Positions 28,798-40,400 are shown, counted from the first letter of the stretch. The stretch is 64,000 bases of DNA from Arcicella rigui (GCF_034929435.1 NZ_JAYFUM010000005.1:186001-250000); one strand, 5' to 3'. Made by a program: numbers and translations. Notes: generated from the sequence alone by a model not told the origin.

Positions 28798-28838
28798 GTA
28801 GTATAGCATAGTATAGTATAATATAGGATAGTGTAGGT
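28798..28838 (+). repeat. TATAG-type tandem repeat in the susC leader
   Basis: About eight degenerate copies of a 5-base unit (GTATA/GCATA/ATATA) just downstream of the predicted transcription start. Copy number could vary by slippage. Confidence 0.65.
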
Positions 28839-28928
28839 CACTTTAGAATGATTAGCGACCGAAATGAAAACCCTTTAAAGCATTGCCGAGAGTATAATTA
28901 ATCTTTTTTATCTAAAAACAATTATTCT

Positions 28929-31900
28929 ATGAATGCAAAAATTACCCAGAAATTGCTGCTAATACTTCTGGTATTTGGAGTAATGAAAATGACCAGTTAT
29001 GACATTGCTGCGAAGACGCATTGGGCAGTTGACCAAAAGGTGTCGGGAAAAGTAACGGATGATTCTGGAGCGGAATTACCCGGTGTATCTGTACTCATTA
29101 AAGGAACAAAAAAAGGCGTGAGTACCAACGCTTCAGGGGTTTATTCCCTAACTGTTCCCAATGGCGATGCTGTGTTGGTATTTAGTTTTACAGGTTTCCA
29201 AACCAAAGAAGTAAGGGTTGGAAGTTTGTCAGAAATTAATGTGCAATTGGTTTCTGAAACCAAAGCATTAGACGAAGTAGTAGTAGTAGGTTACGGTACT
29301 CAGCGAAAAGTAGATTTGACAGGTGCGGTTGGTTCAGTAATTAGTAAAGACATTACGAGCCGTCCTTATACAAACCCTGACCAAATTTTAGCAGGACGAG
29401 TATCAGGAGTTCACATCTCAAACAGAAGTGGTGACCCGGGTGCACCAATCGACGTGCGTATCCGTGGTGTTGGTACTACTGGAAACAACCAACCTTTATG
29501 GGTAATCGACGGTGTGCCGATTGTTCAAACCAGTAATATTTCTGTAAACACAGCATCTTATACAGAATCGAACCCATTGGCAGGTATCAACCCAAGTGAT
29601 ATTGAATCAATGGACATTTTGAAAGATGCTTCGGCGGCAGCAATTTATGGTGCAAGAGCGGCAAACGGTGTCATTATCGTAACGACCAAAAGAGGTAAAG
29701 AAGGAAGAACTTCGGCTACTTACGATGGCTATGTGGGTGTGCAGTATGTGCCTCAAGGCAAAAGAATTAAGGTATTAGACGTAAATCAGTACATCGGTTT
29801 GCAGAAAGAATTAGGAAGAGATTTTTCTTCTTTCAGTAGTAGCCCAGCTTACAATTGGCAAGATGCAATGTTCCAAACAGGAGCAGTACGCAACCATAAC
29901 ATTACAATAAACGGTGGTTCAAAAAATGTAAACTTCAACATTGCTGGCGGTTATCACAAACAAGATGGTGTTGAGCGTTCGCAGAGTTTTGAAAGATTTT
30001 CGTTCAAAGCAAATGTTGATGCGAAAGTAGGGAAGTATTTCAAATTTGGTGAATCTGCTTTGATTACTTCAACCGACAGATTGGTACAGTCGGAAGGTGG
30101 AAACTTTGCGGCTTTCAACTCGATGTTGAACGCTCCTTATTATCAACCTTATGATGCAGCTGGAAATTACAACCAGTCAACTGCGGCTACTCGTGGAAAT
30201 GGTGCAACGGGTTCAAACTATATGTGGGCAACTGATACCAAATACAACGAAACCAGAGTAAACAACAAGAAAATTTTAGGCAACCTTTATGGTGAATTTG
30301 AACCAATCGAAGGCTTGAAATACAGACTTGCTGTCGGGCTTGACTATAACGTAGCTGACGGATTTTTCTTCCAAGAAGCTGAAGCTAATAACTACGGAAC
30401 TGCTGGAACACCGGGCAGAACGTCTTTATTAGTACAAGAAAGACCAATCGAATTAACAACAAACATTGCTAATACGCTTACGTATCACAAGAAATTTGGA
30501 AAACATGATTTGACCATTTTGGCGGGTTATGAAGAAACTAATTTCCGTTATGACAAAGTACGTATTCAAGGACGTAATTTGTTCAACTCGGCGATTCGTT
30601 TTGCTTCGGTAGCAGACAACGTAGCGGCAGCCAACGAAGCTGACCACTGGGCTTTGAGAGGTATGTTGGGTCGTTTGAATTACTCTTTCGATAATAAATA
30701 CTTATTGACGTTCAACGTTCGTCGTGACGAAAGTTCAAGATTTGCTCCAGAACACAGAGCAGGTATTTTCCCATCGTTCTCTGCTGGCTGGCGTTTGAGC
30801 GAAGAGCCATTCTTGAAAGGTTCTTCTATCATTAGCGATTTGAAATTAAGAGCAAGTTTAGGGCAATCGGGTAATCAGTTCACGGGTCAAAACTTTGCTT
30901 ACTTGCCTTCATTAAATACTACTATTTTTTATGTAGCAGGCGATGGACAAACCGTAGTAAGAGGGCCAGCACCAACGGTTTTTGCGAACAAAGACTTGAA
31001 ATGGGAAACCAGTACACAGTTTGACTTAGGGACAGATTTCAGTTTCTATAACGGAAAAATCAGCGGTACAATTGATTATTATAGCAAAACTACTGATGAC
31101 GTATTGTTGAGTTTACCAATTCCATACACTTCTGGCTATTTCTTGCCTGCTGATGCCAACTTAGGGCAAATCAAAAACAAAGGGATTGAATTATCATTAA
31201 ATTACAGAGGAAGTATCGGCGATTTGAAATACAATATTGGCGGTAACATCACTACTGTTTCAAACAAAATTACTTCATTAGGTTCTGTTCCAGAAATCAT
31301 AGCAGGTACTGGCGGTGGACAAACACACCGTACTTCGGTAGGCGAGCCTTTAGGATATTTCTATGGCTACAAAACCAATGGTATTTACCAAAGTCAAGCA
31401 GAAATTGATGCCGACAAAACCAAAGACGTAAACTCAAGCAAGCGTCAGCCGGGTGATATTCGCTTCGTAGATGTAAACGGCGACGGAACAATTGATGCCA
31501 ACGACCGTACCAACATTGGTTCTTCAATTCCAAGTTATTATTACGGAGCAAATATTTCAGCTTCTTACAAAAACTTCGATTTCTCGGTATTATTCCAAGG
31601 TGTTGGTAATGTTCAAGTGTACAACCAAGCAAGAGCTTCTTTGGAAGCGATGAGAAGTGGTGCAAACCAATCAGCAACAGTTTTAGAGCGTTGGACTACT
31701 TCTAATCCAAGTACTACAATGCCAAGAGCAGATGCTGATGACCCTAACCAAAACAACCGTTACTCTGACAGATGGATTGAAAGCGGAGCATATTTGAGAA
31801 TTAAAAACATCCAAATCGGTTACAACATTCCAGCTTCAGTATTGAGTAAAATTAGCAAAGGAGCATTATCGACTTCTCGTATTTATGTCGGTATGCAAAA

Positions 31901-32054
31901 CTTAGCCACTTTCACGAAGTATAAAGGTTACGACCCAGAAGTAACTCGTGGGGCAAGTTTCCAAAAAGGTGAGTTTGCTTTAGCAAATGGTCAGGATTCA
32001 GGAGGTTCACCACAACCATCTATTGTTCAATTGGGCTGGCAATTATCATTCTAA
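28929..32054 (+). CDS. SusC/RagA-type TonB-dependent outer-membrane transporter
   Basis: 1041 residues. After an N-terminal signal region comes a carboxypeptidase-like regulatory domain (VSGKVTDDSGAELPGVSVLIKGT, about 36-115), a TonB-box-like DEVVVVGYG, the plug domain (about 125-245; GVGTTGNNQPLWVIDGVPI, SDIESMDILKDASAAAIYG) and a large barrel ending in an aromatic residue (LGWQLSF). It imports oligosaccharides with energy from TonB/ExbBD and pairs with the SusD gene 20 bases downstream. It has a strong promoter. The neighbouring alpha-galactosidase suggests a galactoside substrate, an inference from position only. Confidence 0.95.
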   Translation: MNAKITQKLLLILLVFGVMKMTSYDIAAKTHWAVDQKVSGKVTDDSGAELPGVSVLIKGTKKGVSTNASGVYSLTVPNGDAVLVFSFTGFQTKEVRVGSLSEINVQLVSETKALDEVVVVGYGTQRKVDLTGAVGSVISKDITSRPYTNPDQILAGRVSGVHISNRSGDPGAPIDVRIRGVGTTGNNQPLWVIDGVPIVQTSNISVNTASYTESNPLAGINPSDIESMDILKDASAAAIYGARAANGVIIVTTKRGKEGRTSATYDGYVGVQYVPQGKRIKVLDVNQYIGLQKELGRDFSSFSSSPAYNWQDAMFQTGAVRNHNITINGGSKNVNFNIAGGYHKQDGVERSQSFERFSFKANVDAKVGKYFKFGESALITSTDRLVQSEGGNFAAFNSMLNAPYYQPYDAAGNYNQSTAATRGNGATGSNYMWATDTKYNETRVNNKKILGNLYGEFEPIEGLKYRLAVGLDYNVADGFFFQEAEANNYGTAGTPGRTSLLVQERPIELTTNIANTLTYHKKFGKHDLTILAGYEETNFRYDKVRIQGRNLFNSAIRFASVADNVAAANEADHWALRGMLGRLNYSFDNKYLLTFNVRRDESSRFAPEHRAGIFPSFSAGWRLSEEPFLKGSSIISDLKLRASLGQSGNQFTGQNFAYLPSLNTTIFYVAGDGQTVVRGPAPTVFANKDLKWETSTQFDLGTDFSFYNGKISGTIDYYSKTTDDVLLSLPIPYTSGYFLPADANLGQIKNKGIELSLNYRGSIGDLKYNIGGNITTVSNKITSLGSVPEIIAGTGGGQTHRTSVGEPLGYFYGYKTNGIYQSQAEIDADKTKDVNSSKRQPGDIRFVDVNGDGTIDANDRTNIGSSIPSYYYGANISASYKNFDFSVLFQGVGNVQVYNQARASLEAMRSGANQSATVLERWTTSNPSTTMPRADADDPNQNNRYSDRWIESGAYLRIKNIQIGYNIPASVLSKISKGALSTSRIYVGMQNLATFTKYKGYDPEVTRGASFQKGEFALANGQDSGGSPQPSIVQLGWQLSF

Positions 32055-32074
32055 CATTTAAAATTTTACGAGAA

Positions 32075-33631
32075 ATGAAGAAAAACACATATATCAAAGG
32101 CATAGTATTGGCCACTTTTTCCACTTTTTTTATCGTTCAGGCTTGTAATAATCTTGATTTACAACCTTTAGATAGAGTTACAACGAGTACTTTTTACAAA
32201 ACACCCACTGATTTTGACGGAGCGATTTTCGCAGGATATTCTTCTATTCAAGACATCTGGGGAACAAGTACCGAAACTTTGAACGAAAGAGGTGAATACT
32301 GGAGTTTGTCATTGACAACTACCGACGACGTAGAAGTAAACGCCAAAGCAGGGAATAGCGGAGGAGATTATAACAATGCGAGGTCATTGGATAATTTGTT
32401 TATCAGAGCATCTGATACGCCTTATGCTGCACTTTATACACAAGTTTACGAAGGTATTTTGCGTGCTAATTTAGTGATTGAAGCAGCTCAAAGCGGACAA
32501 AATTCATTGACTGCCGAACAAAAAACAAAGTACATTGCTGAGGCAAAATTCTTGAGAGCTTTCTTTCATTTCCTTGCTTTAGAAGTATGGGGAACGCCTC
32601 CTTTAGTTATGGAAGTGAAAAAAGATTTAGCTTCTTTATCAGTGCCAAATGCTACAAAAGAAGCTCTTTTTGCAGCGATTTTAAAAGATTTCCAAGATGC
32701 TTACGCTGGTCTTCCTGAGAAATGGGATTCTGGCAATACTGGTCGTGCTACAAAATATGCGGCTCGTGCATTTGAAGGAAAAGTAAATGTTTGGAAAAAA
32801 GACTGGAATGCAGCCATTGCTGCTTTTGAAGACGTAAGAAAAAATGGTGGCTATAAATTGATGGCTAACTACGAAGACGCTTTCGCTTTCGACAAAGAAA
32901 ACAGTACAGAATCAATCTTTGAAATTCAATACGGCGGCCCACACTCAGACGATAACCTTTGGGTTTTTGATGATACACACTCAGAAGCTTTCAAAGCGTC
33001 TCAGGGTACTGGTAGAGTTTGGTACTGGAATCCAAGTGGCGATGCTGGTGCTCCAGGCGGAGGTTTAGGTTGGTTTATTCCTACCAAAAATTTAGTAGAT
33101 GAATTTGAAGCTGGCGACCCACGTTTGGCGGCAAGTATCTACAAAGCTGGCGATACTTATTACGACAAAGCAAGCGGAACAGCACCTTATGACCCTGCTT
33201 GGTCTTCAAGTGGATATTCTGTGAAAAAATACTTTGGAGCAAAAAATGCAGTAGCAGCGGCTTATGCACCAAACGGACAAGCAGGATTTAACAACGAACG
33301 TTATTACCGTTATGCCGAAATGCTTTTATTGTATTCAGAAGCATTGATTGAAGCTGGTCGTACTGCTGAAGGTTTAGCTGTAATCAACAATGAAATCAGA
33401 GCAAGAGTAGGCTTAAAAGCGACGACTATTGCTGACCCACGCAAAGCATTACGCCACGAAAAACGTGTTGAAATGGCATTCGAGCCACACCGTTGGTTTG
33501 ATATTACTCGCTGGGGAATTGGTAAAGAAGTATTTGGCAGTAAATGGGATGATAAATTCAACGTGTTTCCATTCCCTCAGTCTGAAATCAACAGAACTGG
33601 TGGAGTATTGAAACAAAATCCGAATTATTAA
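32075..33631 (+). CDS. SusD/RagB-type glycan-binding lipoprotein
   Basis: 518 residues. Lipobox IVQAC with Cys24, then the family start NNLDLQPLDRVTTSTFYKTP. TPR-like helices form the core (IAEAKFLRAFFHFLALEVWGTPPLV, about 152-176), and the C-terminus shows YRYAEMLLLYSEALIEAG and RHEKRVEMAFEPHRWFDITRWG. It sits as a lid on the SusC barrel outside the cell and captures the ligand. It is co-transcribed with susC, 20 bases apart. A word-repeat hairpin follows and may separate the abundant susCD message from the downstream genes. Confidence 0.95.
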   Translation: MKKNTYIKGIVLATFSTFFIVQACNNLDLQPLDRVTTSTFYKTPTDFDGAIFAGYSSIQDIWGTSTETLNERGEYWSLSLTTTDDVEVNAKAGNSGGDYNNARSLDNLFIRASDTPYAALYTQVYEGILRANLVIEAAQSGQNSLTAEQKTKYIAEAKFLRAFFHFLALEVWGTPPLVMEVKKDLASLSVPNATKEALFAAILKDFQDAYAGLPEKWDSGNTGRATKYAARAFEGKVNVWKKDWNAAIAAFEDVRKNGGYKLMANYEDAFAFDKENSTESIFEIQYGGPHSDDNLWVFDDTHSEAFKASQGTGRVWYWNPSGDAGAPGGGLGWFIPTKNLVDEFEAGDPRLAASIYKAGDTYYDKASGTAPYDPAWSSSGYSVKKYFGAKNAVAAAYAPNGQAGFNNERYYRYAEMLLLYSEALIEAGRTAEGLAVINNEIRARVGLKATTIADPRKALRHEKRVEMAFEPHRWFDITRWGIGKEVFGSKWDDKFNVFPFPQSEINRTGGVLKQNPNY

Positions 33632-33636
33632 TCATC

Positions 33637-33792
33637 TTCGGATTTGGGATGTATGATTTCGGATGTATGATGTATGATTTATGATGTTGGATAAAAGGTT
33701 AATGACACGTTTTATTTTATCAAATTTCTGAAATCCGACATCCGAAATCTGAAACCCGAAATCATACATCATACATCCGACATCCCAAATCC
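33637..33792. repeat. Inverted degenerate word array, locus C
   Basis: The left arm (about 33637-33690) repeats ATGTATGAT / TTTCGGATG / TTTGGGATG. The right arm (about 33729-33792) repeats ATCATACAT / CATCCGAAATC / CATCCCAAATCC. The arms are reverse complements at word level over about 55-60 bases, with a 38-base AT-rich centre. It lies between susD and the first FG-GAP gene. Confidence 0.75.
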
Positions 33793-33881
33793 AATAAATA
33801 GTGTTCAATAATAAAATGGTTAATGAATTAAAGGGCGAGGTTTTGCCTTGCCCTTTCTTAATAAAACAATCTTGAAAAATC

Positions 33882-36800
33882 ATGTTAAAATTGGTGAAAA
33901 AATTACTGTTCGTTTTAGTAATTTTCGGTCTGACGGATTGCCGTTTCGGGAAATCAAAGCCTCTTTTTAAAACATTAAGTTCAGAAGAAACAGGCATTGA
34001 TTTCGTCAATCAACTTACTTATAACGATTCCCTAACTGTACTCGAATTTGAGTATATGTTCAATGGGGCTGGCGTAGCTTTGGCAGATATTAACAATGAT
34101 AATTTATTGGATATTTTCTTTGCAGGCAATATGGTTTCAAGCCGTTTGTACCTCAACAAAGGAAATATGCACTTTGAAGACATTACTAAAAAAGCTGGCG
34201 TACAAACTGATGGTTGGGCTTATGGCGTTTCGGTAGTGGACATCAATCAAGATGGTTTCAAAGATTTTTATGTCTGTAAAGCAGGTAGCCGAAAAACACC
34301 TGTGGACAAAATGAGAAACCTTTTCTACATCAATAATGGCGATAATACTTTTAAAGAAGTAGCCGCAGATTTAAAACTCAACGACGAAGGTTATGATATT
34401 CAAACCGCATTTTTTGATTATGACAAAGATGGTGACTTGGATATGTATTTACTCAGAAATGCCTTTGTGAATTATAATCGTAATAACTCAAGACCTAAAC
34501 AAACGGACGGACAATCGCCTACAACGGGCAAATTATTCAGAAACGATAGTCCAAAAAATCTTCAAGGAAAAGCTTTAGCCCTAAGCGAAATTAAATTTAC
34601 CGATGTGTCCTACCAAGAAGGCATCCGAATTGAAGGCTTCGGTTTGGGCATTTCTATTTGCGACCTCAACAACGACGATTTTCCAGATATTTATATTTCA
34701 AACGATTTTCTTACCAACGACCTCATTTATATTAATCAACACGACAAAACAGGAAAACACACAGGTTTTGTAAATAATGCAGGCAAAATGTTGCGTCACC
34801 AAACCTACAACGGCATGGGCAACGACGTAGCCGATATTAACAACGATGGCAATCAAGATATTGTCGTTGTAGATATGCTTCCGCCCGATAACAAGCGTTG
34901 GAAACTGACCATGATGGGCAATATCTATGAAGAATTTCAGCAAAATATTGGTTTGGGTTATGAGCCACAATACGTTCGGAATACTTTGCAAATCAATAAT
35001 GGTGTAGCCGAAAATGGCGAAGGAGAAGTAAGTTTTAGTGAAATCGGGCAATTGGCGGGTGTGCATGCCACAGAGTGGAGTTGGTCGCCATTATTAGCCG
35101 ATTACGACAATGACGGTTGGAAAGATTTGATGATTGCCAACGGTTACAGAGAAGACGTTACCAATCTGGATTTTATCATGTACGGCAAACAAGCCCTTTT
35201 TATGGGAACGCCCGAAGCCAATCGCCATGATAGATTGGAAGAACTAAAAAAATATCCCGGCATTCATATTCATAATTATTTATACAAAAATCAACGCAAT
35301 CTTACTTTTCAAGATGTTTCAAAAGATTGGGGTTTTGATACGCCTACTTTTTCAAACGGTGCCGCTTATGGCGATTTAGACAATGACGGCGATTTAGATT
35401 TGGTTTTCAATAATTTAGATGAAGTATCGAACATTTGCGAAAATCAATTGAATCAAATTTCGCCAGAAAACAATTGGCTAAGAATTGGCTTTGAAGGCGG
35501 AGAAGGCAACCGTGAAGGACTCGGAGCAAAAGTTTGGCTTTATCAACAAGGAAAAATGCAGTATCAGTATTTTTCGCCTTATCGTGGTTACTTATCTACG
35601 GTTGAGCCTTTTTTGCATTTTGGTTTAGAAAATCCCAAAATTGATAGTTTGAAAGTTCGTTGGACAGACGGAAACGAACAAGTAATTCTTCATCCAAAAG
35701 CGAAACAAGTACTACATTTAACCCATAAAAATGCAAAAGAAGTACAGGGAAAAAGTGAAGAAATTCAGCCTAAAAATAATCTTTTTGTAGAAAGCAGTAC
35801 TTCAAAAAACATTGATTATCAGCACCAAGAAGACATTTTTGTAGATTTTCATACACAGGCTTTGTTACCGCATTTGCATTCAAAAAATGGGCCGGGTATT
35901 GCCGTTGCAGATGTTAATGCTGATGGCTTGGACGATTTTTATGTAGGAGCAGGCAAAGGAGCAAAAGGGAATTTATACATTCAGCAAAAAGATGGAAAGT
36001 TTATTCCAAAAACCATTGATTCTGAAAATTTAAGTGATGAAATGGGCGTACTTTTCTTTGATGCCGACCAAGACGGCGACCAAGATTTGTACATTGCCAG
36101 TGGAGGAGTAGTTGAGCAAAGTGATGATAAATCCGTGTATCAGCATCGTTTTTTTGTGAATGATGGCAAAGGAAATTTTAGTAAAAATCTCCGTGCTATT
36201 CCGACCATTACTAACAGTGCCGCAAGTGTAACGGCTGGAGATTTTGACAAAGATGGCGATTTGGATGTATTCGTGGGCGGAAGAGTAAGTCCGCAGGCGT
36301 ATCCAACTGCTCCGCAGAGCTATTTATTGAGAAATGATTCTTCACCCAAAAATATAAAATTCACGAATGTTACCGCACAAATTGCTCCAACACTTGAACG
36401 AATTGGCATGGTCACGTCTGCACTTTGGACAGATTATGACAACGACGGTTGGCAAGATTTACTCTTGGTAGGCGAGTATATGCCCATTACTTTGTTTCAT
36501 AACGAAGCAGGAAAATTTAGTCAATCACAGCAAATACCTGTTTCAAGAGGTTGGTGGAACAGTATTGTAGCGGCAGATTTTGACCAAGACGGCGACACAG
36601 ATTATGTTTTGGGAAATCTCGGACTGAATACTCAGCACAAAGCCAGCGAAGACGAGCCTACTTGTGTATATGCCAAAGATTTTGATAAAAACGGCATTAT
36701 CGACCCCATACTTTGCCATTATATTGATGGCGAAGAACAGATTTTTCATACACGAGACGACCTCAATAAGCAAATGACAGCCATGCGTGCAAGGTTTAAA

Positions 36801-37457
36801 GACTTCACGACTTATGCTGAAACGCCTTTTAAAAAATCATTTTTAAAAGAAGAATTAAAAGATGCCCTTATCCTCAAAGCCGAACGCTTTGAGACCTCTT
36901 ACCTCCAAAACCTTGGCAATGGTAATTTTACTTTCGTTTCGCTTCCTTTGGAAATGCAACTTTCACCCGTGTTTGGCATGCTGGTAGAAGACATCGACGG
37001 CGATGGAAATTTAGACATTCTATCAGTCGGAAATTCTTTTGCCACAGAAGTAAACCTCGGGCGATACGATGCACAAGGAAGTTTATTTTTGAAAGGAAAC
37101 GGCAAAGGAAATTTCATTGCCAAGCGAAATACTTTTGCCATTTCGGGCGATAATAAATCTATCACACAATTGTACGGCAAAGGAAATCAGCCCATTATTT
37201 TAATTGGGGCAAATTCGGCAAAGCTAAAAGTATATGATGAAGTAGCGAGTAGAAACCAGCTCGTAAAATTATTGCCTACCGATACTTTCGCTTGGATTAC
37301 GCTCCGCAACGGGAAAAAATACAAAGAAGAATTTTATTGGGGAAGTACTTATTTATCACAAAGAAGTAGAACGGTGAATGTGCCAAGCCAAGCTACCAAA
37401 ATGGAAATTGTCAGCAGCAAAGGACTTCGTAGAATCATTGAATTTGGGAAACGTTAA
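33882..37457 (+). CDS. FG-GAP/VCBS repeat lipoprotein with ASPIC/UnbV domain (CRTAC1-like), first of a pair
   Basis: 1191 residues. Signal with a lipobox-like LTDC (Cys20), so probably a surface lipoprotein. Many FG-GAP/VCBS blades with Ca-binding loops of the type DxNxDGxxD (DINQDGFKDF, DYDKDGDLDM, DLDNDGDLDL, DADQDGDQDL) form one or two beta propellers. In the middle is an ASPIC/UnbV segment (GLGAKVWLYQQGKMQ through SPYRGYLSTVEPFLHFGL, about 546-590). Function in these loci is unknown; glycan or protein binding at the surface is plausible. The paralogue begins one base after its stop, so translation is coupled. Confidence 0.88.
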   Translation: MLKLVKKLLFVLVIFGLTDCRFGKSKPLFKTLSSEETGIDFVNQLTYNDSLTVLEFEYMFNGAGVALADINNDNLLDIFFAGNMVSSRLYLNKGNMHFEDITKKAGVQTDGWAYGVSVVDINQDGFKDFYVCKAGSRKTPVDKMRNLFYINNGDNTFKEVAADLKLNDEGYDIQTAFFDYDKDGDLDMYLLRNAFVNYNRNNSRPKQTDGQSPTTGKLFRNDSPKNLQGKALALSEIKFTDVSYQEGIRIEGFGLGISICDLNNDDFPDIYISNDFLTNDLIYINQHDKTGKHTGFVNNAGKMLRHQTYNGMGNDVADINNDGNQDIVVVDMLPPDNKRWKLTMMGNIYEEFQQNIGLGYEPQYVRNTLQINNGVAENGEGEVSFSEIGQLAGVHATEWSWSPLLADYDNDGWKDLMIANGYREDVTNLDFIMYGKQALFMGTPEANRHDRLEELKKYPGIHIHNYLYKNQRNLTFQDVSKDWGFDTPTFSNGAAYGDLDNDGDLDLVFNNLDEVSNICENQLNQISPENNWLRIGFEGGEGNREGLGAKVWLYQQGKMQYQYFSPYRGYLSTVEPFLHFGLENPKIDSLKVRWTDGNEQVILHPKAKQVLHLTHKNAKEVQGKSEEIQPKNNLFVESSTSKNIDYQHQEDIFVDFHTQALLPHLHSKNGPGIAVADVNADGLDDFYVGAGKGAKGNLYIQQKDGKFIPKTIDSENLSDEMGVLFFDADQDGDQDLYIASGGVVEQSDDKSVYQHRFFVNDGKGNFSKNLRAIPTITNSAASVTAGDFDKDGDLDVFVGGRVSPQAYPTAPQSYLLRNDSSPKNIKFTNVTAQIAPTLERIGMVTSALWTDYDNDGWQDLLLVGEYMPITLFHNEAGKFSQSQQIPVSRGWWNSIVAADFDQDGDTDYVLGNLGLNTQHKASEDEPTCVYAKDFDKNGIIDPILCHYIDGEEQIFHTRDDLNKQMTAMRARFKDFTTYAETPFKKSFLKEELKDALILKAERFETSYLQNLGNGNFTFVSLPLEMQLSPVFGMLVEDIDGDGNLDILSVGNSFATEVNLGRYDAQGSLFLKGNGKGNFIAKRNTFAISGDNKSITQLYGKGNQPIILIGANSAKLKVYDEVASRNQLVKLLPTDTFAWITLRNGKKYKEEFYWGSTYLSQRSRTVNVPSQATKMEIVSSKGLRRIIEFGKR

Positions 37458-37458
37458 G

Positions 37459-40400
37459 ATGCAAAACATTTATCAACATAAAATATACAAATACTTTTGC
37501 TTTGTGCTTTTCATCTCGGTCTTCACGGCTTGTAAGCGTAGCGATACTTTGTTCAAAGAATTATCTTCTTCTGAAACAGGCATTACTTTCGTCAACCAAG
37601 TAGAAGAAAACGACAAGTACAATGTGTTGGAATACATGAACATCTACACAGGGGCAGGCGTAGCGGCAGGCGATGTGAATAACGATGGTTTTACAGATTT
37701 ATATTTTAGTGGCAATCAGGTTTCTGGAAAATTGTATTTGAATAAAGGCAATCAAGCGGAGGGAATTTCATTTTTAGACATTACCGAAGAAGCAGGTATC
37801 AAAACCGACCGTTGGTGTACGGGCGTTTCGATGGTGGACATCAATCAGGATGGTTGGTTAGATATCTACATCAACGTTTCGGGAAGTGCCAAATTTGGTA
37901 AAATGGCAAACTTACTTTATATCAACAATGGTCCTTCTGCCAAAGATAAAAACTTGGTGACATTCACAGAAAGTGCTGAAGCTTATGGGATTGCTGAAAA
38001 AAGGCAAACCATGAACGCCTCTTTTTTTGATTATGATGTAGATGGCGATTTAGACCTTTTTTTGATTACCAATCCAGCCGATGAAATGATTACGGGCGTA
38101 AATACCGTAAAAGACAGATTGGTAAAGGGCGAGTCGGAGGGAACGGATATTTTGTATCGAAACAATGGCAATCATACTTTTACGGATGTTTCAAAAGAAG
38201 CAGGGATTTTAATGGATGGTTATAGTTTGGGGGCAGCCATTAGCGACATTAATCAAGATGGATTTCCTGATATTTATGTATCGAATGATTTTTTGACGAA
38301 TGATATTCTGTACATCAATAATGGCGATGGTACTTTTACGGATAAAATTACGGAGTACTTAAAACACACCAGTTTTGCCTCTATGGGCAATGATATTGCC
38401 GACATTAACAACGACGGACTGACCGATATTTTCGTGTTGGATATGTTGCCCGAAGACAATTATCGCAAGAAAATGCTGATTCCTGCAACGGGTTATGATA
38501 AATTTCAACTGACACTCAAGAAAGGTTATTCAGCACAATATACTCGCAATACTTTACAACTCAACAATGGAGTCGTTCGCACGCCCAAAGGCAATAAAGT
38601 ATCTTTTTCAGAAATTGCTTTTTTGGCAGGAATCAGTAGTACAGACTGGAGTTGGAGTTCGCTTTTTGCAGATTATGACAATGATGGCGATAAAGATTTG
38701 ATGGTAACAAATGGTTTTTACAGAGATTTAGGCGATTTAGATTACATCAATTATCAGTTTAAATCTGCTTCGCCGATGGGTTCGGAAGCGGTAAAACGTG
38801 CTGAGAAATTGAAAGCCATTCATTCACTCGTAAAAGTACCTTTGAATAATTATCTCTATGAAAATAATGGTGATTTAACGTTTAGCAATCGCATTGAAGA
38901 TTGGGGTTTCGATTCACCCAGTTTTTCAAACGGTGCTTGTTATGCCGATTTAGACAACGACGGAGACCTTGAATTAGTCATCAACGAATTTAATGCCGAA
39001 GCAAAAGTATATGAAAACAGGGCTAACGAATTGCGTCAGCATCATTTTATTACTTTAAAAATGAAGGGAGCATCGCCCAATATTCAGGGCATTGGTACTA
39101 AAGTTTGGCTTTATGCAGATGGAAAAACACAGTTTCAAGAACTCAATCCCTATCGAGGTTATGAATCTACCGTAGAAAGTACTTTACATTTTGGCATTGG
39201 TAAATCTACGGCAATCGATAGCCTTGTGGTAATGTGGCCCAACCAACAACGCCAAGTAATTCTTCACCCAAAAATCAACCAAATACTTCAAGTAAAATAC
39301 GCCCCAAATAGCCAATTAAGAACAATTGACGATAATAAAAATTGGCTTTTTCAAGCCGTAGAAAGTAGTCGTTTTGGCAATTTTGTTCATCAAGAAAATG
39401 ATTTTGTTGATTTCAAACAAAATCCATTATTGCCACATCAGCATTCACAAAATGGGCCTTGTATCGCCGTGGGCGATGTGAATGGCGACGGTCTCGAAGA
39501 TTTTTATGTAGGCGGTTCGTCTGGTTTTAGTGGCGTGTTTTTCTGGCAAAATGCTTCGGGTACTTTTTCGCAACATCCATTAAATCAACATCTTCAAGAA
39601 GAAGACACAGGAGCTTTACTTTTCGATGCTGATAACGATAAAGATTTAGATTTGTACGTAGTAAGTGGCGGAACGGAATTTGGCATTGATACAGAATTGT
39701 ACCAAGATAGACTGTACTTCAACGACGGCAAAGGCAATTTTACTTTTCAGCCCAAAGCTTTGCCCAATACCAAAAGTAGCGGTTCGTGTGTGCAAGCCAA
39801 CGACTACGACCACGATGGCGATTTAGATATTTTTGTAGGAGGAAGAATCTCTGTACAAAATTATCCGATGCCTGCCACTAATTATTTATTACGCAACGAC
39901 AAAGGCGTTTTCACCGACGTTACGCCACCAGTACTTGCCAAAATCGGAATGGTAAGTAGTGCTTTATGGCAAGATTATGATGCCGATGGCTGGGACGATT
40001 TGGTAATTGTGGGAGAATTTATGCCCATTACTTTCTTGAAAAACCTCAAAGGTAATTTTAGTGTACGAGAGAAAATAGAAATCCCCAATTCAAATGGTTG
40101 GTGGAATGTAATTGCGTCGGGTGATTTTGACCACGATGGCGACAGCGATTTTGTAGCAGGAAACTTAGGATTAAATACTCGTTACAAAGCAAATGTTGAT
40201 GAACCACTTCAAATCCATGCAAAAGACTTTGATAAAAATGGTACTTTAGACCCCATAATGAGTTATTACATTCAAGGAAAAAATTATATCAGCCATACTC
40301 GTGACGAATTGGCGATACAGATTCCTTCGATGAAACTCAGGTTTGATTCCTATAAAAAATACGCTGAAACTACTTTTGAAAACTCTTTTATGAAGCAGGA

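Noticed and set aside
33632..34009. 125-codon minus-strand reading frame
   Set aside because: It crosses the word array and the start of the FG-GAP gene; its repetitive Asn/Ile/Tyr content comes from the repeat.
37378..37458. Earlier start for the second FG-GAP protein
   Set aside because: It overlaps the coding end of the upstream paralogue and would bury the signal peptide; the ATG at 37459 gives a proper lipoprotein signal.
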